A DNA stretch of 37,367 nucleotides from a virus. Of the stretch, positions 31,887 to 37,367 are shown piece by piece. The notes beneath the pieces are model-generated. The model was not told the origin of the DNA. It saw only the letters and a program-made list of their open reading frames with translations, and ran no database searches. The DNA lies in IMG/VR virus record IMGVR_UViG_3300025108_000158, positions 1 to 37,367 of that record. The stretch is one strand, 5' to 3'. How positions within the stretch are numbered: the first letter of the stretch is position 1; every line of letters begins with the position of its first letter. The position numbers and the translations under genes were made by a program.

Positions 31887-32103
31887 AGTCTACGACTTCC
31901 GTTGTACTAACGGACATGTCTTTGAAGAATTCGTAAAGCCTGACGTCACAACTAGTAGGTGTGGTTGTGGCGCTAACGCTAAACGATTGGTTTCTGCCCC
32001 ATCTTTCCACCTTGACGGTGCTTCTGGAGATTTTCCAGGTCAGCATATGAAATGGGTTAGGGAACATGAAAAAGCAGGCCGTAATAAAAAAGAGGACGCC
32101 TAA
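31879..32103 (+). CDS. FmdB-like zinc-ribbon protein
   Basis: A 74-aa protein. It starts Y-D-F-R-C-T-N-G-H-V-F-E-E-F-V-K and continues S-R-C-G-C-G-A-N-A-K-R-L-V-S-A-P-S-F, the FmdB-type zinc-ribbon layout with one Cys/His and one Cys/Cys ligand pair. A conserved F-P-G-Q-H-M-K-W-V-R-E-H-E-K-A-G follows. Phage members of this family are common near capsid genes; a role in head assembly or regulation is unproven. It overlaps the upstream gene by 8 nt. Confidence 0.78.
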   Translation: MFKVYDFRCTNGHVFEEFVKPDVTTSRCGCGANAKRLVSAPSFHLDGASGDFPGQHMKWVREHEKAGRNKKEDA

Positions 32104-32161
32104 CGGCTAATCCTTTCTACATTAATCTCCATAACCATAATAAAAGGCGGAGCAGTTTAAT

Positions 32162-32971
32162 ATGTCAAGAGCGACACTAATTGACGAGCGTATTGAAGAC
32201 GACTCAACAACTACTGATCTTGAAGCTCAAGCGTTTGATGAGCCAACTCAAGAAAAACCTATACCGAAAGCCAAACCTAAAGAAGAAGACTTACCTGATA
32301 AGTACCAAGGAAAGTCAGTACAAGAAATTGTACAGATGCACCAAGAAGCTGAAAAGATGCTTGGTCGTCAGTCTTCCGAAGTTGGCGAGTTACGTAAGGT
32401 AGTAGACGACTTCATACATACACAACTCGAACAAAAAAACACACCTGTTCAACAGCCCGTTGACGAAGATGACGACATTGATTTCTTTACTGATCCAAAA
32501 TCAGCCGTTAGTAAAGCTATTGAGAATCATCCTAAGATTAAAGAAGCGCAGGAATACACTACTCAGTACAAGAAGCAAACCGCACTTGCACAACTACAGT
32601 CAGAACATCCTGACATGCAAGACATACTAGGTGACGCTAAATTTGCTGAGTGGATTAAGGCTTCTAAATATAGGACTCAGATGTTTGTAGCAGCAGACCA
32701 GGAATATGACTATGACGCTGCTAACGAGTTGTTCAGTCTTTGGAAAGAGCGTAACCAAATGGTTAAGCAGACAGCCAAAGTAGAACGAACAGCACGTAAA
32801 CAATCTCTCAAAGCTGCAACTACCGGAACTGCTAGAGGAACAGCAGAGCGATCTCGTAAGAAGACTTATCGTCGGGCTGACATAATTAAACTTATGCGAA
32901 CCGACCCTGAACGCTATCAGTCTATGTCAGACGAAATATTTAAGGCGTACCAAGAGGGTCGAGTTAAGTAG
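32162..32971 (+). CDS. Capsid scaffolding protein
   Basis: A 269-aa, highly charged, mainly helical protein directly before the major capsid gene. Acidic N-terminal half (D-E-D-D-D-I-D-F-F-T-D-P-K-S-A-V), helical centre, basic C-terminus (A-E-R-S-R-K-K-T-Y-R-R-A-D-I-I-K-L). In P22-type phages such a protein guides procapsid assembly through its basic C-terminal helix and leaves before or during packaging. No protease motif is seen. AAGGCGGAG precedes the ATG. Confidence 0.85.
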   Translation: MSRATLIDERIEDDSTTTDLEAQAFDEPTQEKPIPKAKPKEEDLPDKYQGKSVQEIVQMHQEAEKMLGRQSSEVGELRKVVDDFIHTQLEQKNTPVQQPVDEDDDIDFFTDPKSAVSKAIENHPKIKEAQEYTTQYKKQTALAQLQSEHPDMQDILGDAKFAEWIKASKYRTQMFVAADQEYDYDAANELFSLWKERNQMVKQTAKVERTARKQSLKAATTGTARGTAERSRKKTYRRADIIKLMRTDPERYQSMSDEIFKAYQEGRVK

Positions 32972-32994
32972 CCTAATTATCAAGGAGATTTATC

Positions 32995-33987
32995 ATGGCT
33001 GGCGAAACCTCTGGAACTTATTTTACAGCGAATGCTGTAGTTGACAAAACTGCTGCTGGTACTTTCATCCCAGAAATCTGGAGTGATGAAGTAATTGCAG
33101 CTTACCAAAAGAACCTCAAGCTTGCACCTCTTGTAAAGCGTATCCAAATGTCTGGTAAGAAAGGTGATGTAATTCACATTCCTAAGCCAACACGTGGATC
33201 TGCTTCTGCAAAAGCTGAAGCTACTGCGGTAACAATCCAAGCAAACCTAGAGTCAGAACTGCAGATTGCTGTTGACCGTCACTTCGAGTACTCACGTCTT
33301 ATCGAAGACATCGTCGAAGTACAGGCGCTTAACAGCCTCCGTCAGTTCTACACTGAAGACGCTGGCTACCAGCTTGCTCTTAAGGTAGACACTGACTTGC
33401 ACTCAGCAGGTACTGGCTTTGGTAACGGTGGTTCAATCGTGTACTCTGGTTCAGTAGCTCCTACTGACTACCAGCACACTGGTTGTTTCTTCAACGACAA
33501 CGGTACAACTACTCAGTACACTGACGACACGCTTGTTTCTGGTGACGACTTTACTGATGCGTTCTTCCGTGACATGATTCAGAAGATGGACGACAACGAC
33601 GTTCCTATGGAAAACCGTTGCCTTGTTATTCCACCTGCGACTCGTAATGCTATCATGGGCATTGATCGCTATGTGTCTTCTGACTTCGTAAGCGGTCAGT
33701 CAGTTAACTCTGGCCTTATCGGTAACTTGTACGGTGTAGACATCTACGTGTCTTCTAACTGTGCAACTATCGAAGCTGCTGGTGATAACACTGCAGGAAC
33801 CGTTGATACACGTGCCGCTCTTCTCTTCCACAAAGACGCAATTGTCATGGCAGAGCAAATGGCTGTACGTTCACAAACCCAGTACAAGCAGGAGTACCTC
33901 TCAACTCTGTACACTGCTGACACTTTGTATGGTGTTCAGGTATATCGTCCTGAAGCTGGTTTCGTTCTCGCAGTACCTTCTGCATAA
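32995..33987 (+). CDS. Major capsid protein
   Basis: A 330-aa protein expected to have the HK97 fold. Features: F-I-P-E-I-W-S-D-E-V-I-A-A-Y-Q-K near residue 25, G-D-V-I-H-I-P-K-P-T-R-G, a spine-helix-like region (L-I-E-D-I-V-E-V-Q-A-L), and C-terminal V-Y-R-P-E-A-G-F-V-L-A-V-P-S-A. It follows the scaffold gene with the strongest ribosome-binding site seen here (AAGGAGAT, 9 nt from the ATG), fitting the most abundant virion protein. A terminator hairpin starts 11 nt after its stop. Confidence 0.9.
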   Translation: MAGETSGTYFTANAVVDKTAAGTFIPEIWSDEVIAAYQKNLKLAPLVKRIQMSGKKGDVIHIPKPTRGSASAKAEATAVTIQANLESELQIAVDRHFEYSRLIEDIVEVQALNSLRQFYTEDAGYQLALKVDTDLHSAGTGFGNGGSIVYSGSVAPTDYQHTGCFFNDNGTTTQYTDDTLVSGDDFTDAFFRDMIQKMDDNDVPMENRCLVIPPATRNAIMGIDRYVSSDFVSGQSVNSGLIGNLYGVDIYVSSNCATIEAAGDNTAGTVDTRAALLFHKDAIVMAEQMAVRSQTQYKQEYLSTLYTADTLYGVQVYRPEAGFVLAVPSA

Positions 33988-33997
33988 GAACGACAAG

Positions 33998-34021
33998 AGG
34001 GGTCAGCAATGGCCCCTTTTT
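33998..34021 (+). terminator. Intrinsic terminator after the capsid gene
   Basis: Stem AGGGGTC / GGCCCCT (33998-34004 with 34011-34017, one G-T pair) with loop AGCAAT, then TTTTT. It probably limits read-through so that capsid mRNA exceeds fibre mRNA. Confidence 0.82.
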
Positions 34022-34057
34022 CCTTTCTCCTCCGTTTTTCTGCAATAGGACTTTCCG

Positions 34058-37000
34058 ATGTCGAACTATACTAAGACTACAGACTTTGAAGCGAAGGACT
34101 CGTTACCTACAGGCGACTCAGGAAAGATCATCCGTGGCGCTGAATTTGAAACAGAGTTCGATGCAATCTCTACTGCTATTGCAACCAAAGCTGACACAGC
34201 AGGTCCGACCTTTACAGGTACGTTGACCTTTGAAACTATTTCTGACGGAACCATTGGTGTCACTGCGTTTGTTGACGAAGACAACATGGCATCTAACAGC
34301 GCAACCTTGGTTCCTACACAGCAGTCCGTAAAAGCGTACGTTGACTCTGTAACAACAGAACTTAATGCTCAAGACCTTGACTTCCAGGCTGACTCAGGCG
34401 GCGCACTAAACATTGATTTAGATACTGAGACCATGACGTTTACTGGTGGTACTGGTATTGATACGTCTGGATCAGGTAATACTGTTACTTTTGATATTGA
34501 CTCTACTGTTACAACCCTAACAGGCACACAAACGCTTACTAATAAAACACTTACTGCACCTGTTATCTCCGGCAACTTAACTACAGACGGAACCATTGAT
34601 GGCCGTGATGTTGCTACAGACGGTGCCAAGTTAGACGGCATAGAAGCGGGTGCTACTGCTGACCAGACTGACGCTGAGATCAGAGCCGCTGTAGAAGCAG
34701 CGACTGACTCCAACGTATTTACAGACGCAGACCATACAAAGTTAGACGGTATAGAAGCCAGCGCAACGGCAGACCAAACCGACGCTGAAATAAGAGCAGC
34801 CGTAGAAGCTGCTACCGACTCTAATGTTTTCACTGACGCAGATCACACAAAGCTAGACGGCATTGAGGCTAGTGCTACAGCAGATCAAACAGATGCTGAG
34901 ATTAGAGCCGCAGTAGAAGCCGCTACGGACTCCAATGTATTTACCGATGCTGACCACACTAAACTGGACGGTATTGAAGCCTTAGCAGACGTAACGGACA
35001 CAACTAATGTTACTGCTGCTGGTGCTTTGATGGACTCAGAGCTAACTAACCTAACTGCTGTCAAGTCTCTGGATCAAGGCGTTGCTACTACTGACACTCC
35101 AACCTTTGCAGGTCTGACCACTACAGCAAACGTGTCTTTTGGCGACAACGACAAAGCTATCTTCGGTGCTGGCTCTGATCTACAGATTTATCATGATGGT
35201 TCTAATAGTTGGATACATGACGGAGGCACTGGCAACTTAAACATCGAAGGGCGCAATATCTTCATAATAGGCGCAAACACCGACACAAATTTAGCTGGAT
35301 TTATCGACGGCGCTGAAGCTCGTCTGTACTACAACGGTTCACAGAAACTAGCCACAACCTCCACAGGCATCGACGTAACTGGCACAGCCACGATGGATGG
35401 GCTTAGTGTAGATGGTGGAAACTCTATAGTTTTAAATGCGGCATCTACTCCTGACTATTTAGAGTTACGCCAAGACACTGCGACTGCCATTATCACAGCA
35501 GGTAATGATAGCGCTGGCTCTGGCGCTATGGCTCTACAGTCTACCTCTGGCGGTACTGCTTATGATAGGTTAGGTATAGCCTCCAACGGAGACATTAGCT
35601 TCTACGAGGACACTGGCACGACTGCGAAGTTCTTCTGGGATAGTTCTGCGGAGTCGTTGGGTATCGGCACTAGTTCTCCGTCTGCTCCGTTATCAGTAGG
35701 GTCTGTATCGGGCGATACATATGCCGTCTTCGACAATGGAGCTAAAGCACGGTTAACCTTTAATGGCGATGCTTCTGCCTTCAAGATTTTTGCTACAACA
35801 ACAGGCTTTGCGAATTACGAAGATTTAGAGTTTCGTGCAGACAACTACCTGTTCAAAACAGGCACAACAGAACGCATGCGCATCGACTCTAGTGGTGATG
35901 TTGGAATTGGCGTTACTAGCCCAGATGCTACGCTTACAGTTTCTTCTGGCAGTGCAAATAACGTAGCAAATTTTAAATCTACAGATGGCACAGCTTATAT
36001 TGCTATCGCTGACAATAGTTCTACTAGCGCATTACACAACCAAATTGGCGTTATTGGCGACAATATGTATTTTGCTACTGACGATACAGAACGCATGCGG
36101 ATCGACTCTAGCGGGAATGTAGGTATCGGCACTAGCAGTCCAGTTGCAGTATTAGACGTAATAGGCGGCTCTGGAAATGACAGCTTTATTAATTCTTCTT
36201 CTGATGCTGGCGTTGGTATAAACGACATTGTTGGTGGTCTTAACGCTTATTCAAGAGACGTTGGCGCCACTAGCTCAGGAGGTGTTGGGGGCGTTTATAT
36301 CAAAGCTGCAACCGCATTCAACACAACTTATACGCCAACTTATATGGCGTTTCATACTCATGCCAATATAGCTAATGATGGTTCTATTTTTGGTAACTCA
36401 TCAGAACGCATGCGCATCGACTCTAGCGGTAACTTGCTGGTGGGGACTACTTCTACAGCAGTATCAAGTTCAACAGGCTCTGTAACAGGTTCTGTTATCA
36501 ATAACTCAGGTTTGTTTGAAGCGGCTAAAACTGGCACAGTGATGGAACTAAACCGTCTTACAGGAGACGGGACAATACTTAACTTCCGCAAAGACGGCTC
36601 CACAGTCGGTAGTATTGGGAGTTATGAAGGGACACATCTAAGAATAGGTAGCGGCACGGCTAACGTTCTTTTTGTAAATGATACTGGAATCCTACCTTCT
36701 ACAAACTCTGGAGCGGCTTCAAACGGACTGCTTGATTTAGGTGATAGCGGTAGACGCTTCAAAGACCTTTACCTGTCAAACAAAGTACACCTTCAGTATC
36801 CCGGCAACAGCTACTACGGAAGAGTACAAATAGATTCGAGTAATAACTTAATTTTTGGTACAGGGCCAAGCGGCTTAGAACGCATGCGCCTTGATAGCTC
36901 TGGCAACTTGCTGGTTGGTCATACCGCAGTACCTTCAAGTGGCTCAGGTGGAAGTGCTTTTGTTTCAGATTCGTTTGATAGAAACTTTTTAAAGTTAAGT

Positions 37001-37367
37001 ACATCTGCAACTACCTCAATAGGTCTTGTTGAGTTTGATAATCCTAATGGAATTGTAGGAAAGATAAGCACGAGTGGGTCTTCAACTATTTATGCAACCT
37101 CATCAGACCAACGCCTTAAAGACAACATCGTAGACGCACCTTCTGCTTCTGACGACATTGACGCTATCCAAGTACGTTCGTTTGACTGGAAGGCTGACGG
37201 GTCACACCAGAAGTACGGCATGGTTGCACAAGAGTTAAACACTGTTGCACCAGAAGCAGTGTCTGAAGGCGAAACCGAAGAAGACATGATGGGCGTAGAC
37301 TACTCAAAGCTAGTGCCTATGATGTTAAAAGAAATTCAATCACTACGTGCAAGAGTTGCACAACTTG
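34058..37367 (+). CDS. Tail fibre with S74 chaperone, truncated by the right edge
   Basis: The open frame covers 1103 codons and runs off the right edge a few residues short of the A-Q-L-E-G-E-A end seen in the left fibre. The N-terminus (M-S-N-Y-T-K-T-T-D-F-E-A-K-D-S-L-P-T-G-D) is the virion-attachment start common in cyanophage and pelagiphage fibres. Then come T-F-T-G-T-L-T repeats, three 37-residue units (34634-34966), a beta-rich shaft with E-R-M-R-I-D motifs near nt 35870, 36090, 36405 and 36880, and an S74 domain (S1016-D-Q-R-L-K1021, the autocleavage dyad). It binds the host receptor. Only ~15 nt of weak upstream signal precede the ATG. Confidence 0.92.
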   Translation, partial: MSNYTKTTDFEAKDSLPTGDSGKIIRGAEFETEFDAISTAIATKADTAGPTFTGTLTFETISDGTIGVTAFVDEDNMASNSATLVPTQQSVKAYVDSVTTELNAQDLDFQADSGGALNIDLDTETMTFTGGTGIDTSGSGNTVTFDIDSTVTTLTGTQTLTNKTLTAPVISGNLTTDGTIDGRDVATDGAKLDGIEAGATADQTDAEIRAAVEAATDSNVFTDADHTKLDGIEASATADQTDAEIRAAVEAATDSNVFTDADHTKLDGIEASATADQTDAEIRAAVEAATDSNVFTDADHTKLDGIEALADVTDTTNVTAAGALMDSELTNLTAVKSLDQGVATTDTPTFAGLTTTANVSFGDNDKAIFGAGSDLQIYHDGSNSWIHDGGTGNLNIEGRNIFIIGANTDTNLAGFIDGAEARLYYNGSQKLATTSTGIDVTGTATMDGLSVDGGNSIVLNAASTPDYLELRQDTATAIITAGNDSAGSGAMALQSTSGGTAYDRLGIASNGDISFYEDTGTTAKFFWDSSAESLGIGTSSPSAPLSVGSVSGDTYAVFDNGAKARLTFNGDASAFKIFATTTGFANYEDLEFRADNYLFKTGTTERMRIDSSGDVGIGVTSPDATLTVSSGSANNVANFKSTDGTAYIAIADNSSTSALHNQIGVIGDNMYFATDDTERMRIDSSGNVGIGTSSPVAVLDVIGGSGNDSFINSSSDAGVGINDIVGGLNAYSRDVGATSSGGVGGVYIKAATAFNTTYTPTYMAFHTHANIANDGSIFGNSSERMRIDSSGNLLVGTTSTAVSSSTGSVTGSVINNSGLFEAAKTGTVMELNRLTGDGTILNFRKDGSTVGSIGSYEGTHLRIGSGTANVLFVNDTGILPSTNSGAASNGLLDLGDSGRRFKDLYLSNKVHLQYPGNSYYGRVQIDSSNNLIFGTGPSGLERMRLDSSGNLLVGHTAVPSSGSGGSAFVSDSFDRNFLKLSTSATTSIGLVEFDNPNGIVGKISTSGSSTIYATSSDQRLKDNIVDAPSASDDIDAIQVRSFDWKADGSHQKYGMVAQELNTVAPEAVSEGETEEDMMGVDYSKLVPMMLKEIQSLRARVAQL
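34634..34966 (+). repeat. Three 111-bp tandem repeats in the tail fibre
   Basis: Units start at 34634, 34745 and 34856, with a short fourth beginning at 34967. Each encodes 37 residues, D-G-I-E-A-x-A-T-A-D-Q-T-D-A-E-I-R-A-A-V, continuing E-A-A-T-D-S-N-V-F-T-D-A-D-H-T-K-L. The protein copies are almost identical, but the DNA differs at many third codon positions. Confidence 0.93.
37241..37367 (+). repeat. 127-bp exact direct repeat of 2051-2177 at the contig end
   Basis: The last 127 bases are identical to 2051-2177, inside the S74 domain of the left fibre. The preceding base differs (C at 37240, G at 2050), as do several bases just before it. The match ends exactly at the contig end, which points to an assembly-graph overlap of one k-mer rather than a biological terminal repeat. 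Confidence 0.95.

Noticed and set aside
34066-34833. Minus-strand frames of 73, 84 and 154 aa under the fibre N-terminus
   Set aside because: Shadows of the fibre frame; the 154-aa one repeats itself because the fibre does. No supporting signals.
34634-34966. CRISPR array
   Set aside because: Repeats are adjacent, 111 bp, in frame inside a fibre gene, and have no spacers; the Cas4-like nuclease at 17922 belongs to the replication operon.
1-37367. Direct terminal repeats of a linear genome
   Set aside because: The shared 127 bp is internal to the left end (2051-2177), not at base 1, and sequences around it differ; a graph junction explains it better.

Overview
The window is most of the genome of a strictly lytic, short-tailed (podovirus-type) bacteriophage, probably marine. 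The evidence is a T7-like replication block, a portal/scaffold/capsid/tail-tube/ejection-protein late block, a 3-TM holin and cyanophage/pelagiphage-style fibres of ERMRID repeats ending in a peptidase S74 chaperone. No integrase, excisionase, repressor or phage RNA polymerase is visible. The promoters I can read are ordinary sigma-70 type, so the phage probably relies on host RNA polymerase, as VpV262/SIO1/HTVC010P-like phages do. The host cannot be named from the sequence.

Layout. Two divergent arms leave a 568-bp gene-free control region (25198-25765). It holds a perfect DnaA-box sequence, GTTGCA dyads, an AT-rich stretch and consensus -35/-10 promoters. The leftward arm (25197 to 15274) is early and replicative. 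It starts with a string of tiny genes, including two below usual ORF cutoffs: a 54-aa protein resembling sigma-70 region 4.2 and a 41-aa membrane protein coupled to it. Then come SSB, primase-helicase, an HNH protein, family A DNA polymerase, a Cas4-like nuclease, T7-type endonuclease I, two small proteins and a cobalamin-dependent ribonucleotide reductase. It ends at a strong hairpin terminator (15253-15268).

The rightward arm (25766 to the right edge, resuming at the left edge and ending at 15248) is the late arm. Its order is a terminase-small-subunit candidate, M15 peptidase endolysin, small virion protein, large terminase, portal, a cluster of tiny Lys-rich proteins, a QueC-like enzyme, scaffold, major capsid protein, terminator and tail fibre. 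From the left edge it continues with fibre C-terminus, lysis cassette, a 1668-aa protein with an extreme Ala/Glu/Lys/Asp rod, tail adaptor, tail tube/nozzle and three ejection-type proteins.

Topology. The last 127 bases (37241-37367) are identical to 2051-2177, and the match stops exactly at the contig end. This looks like an assembly-graph junction. The simplest reading is a circular map of about 35.19 kb, with the two window ends carrying alternative versions of the same fibre gene. Two tandem fibre genes are the alternative.
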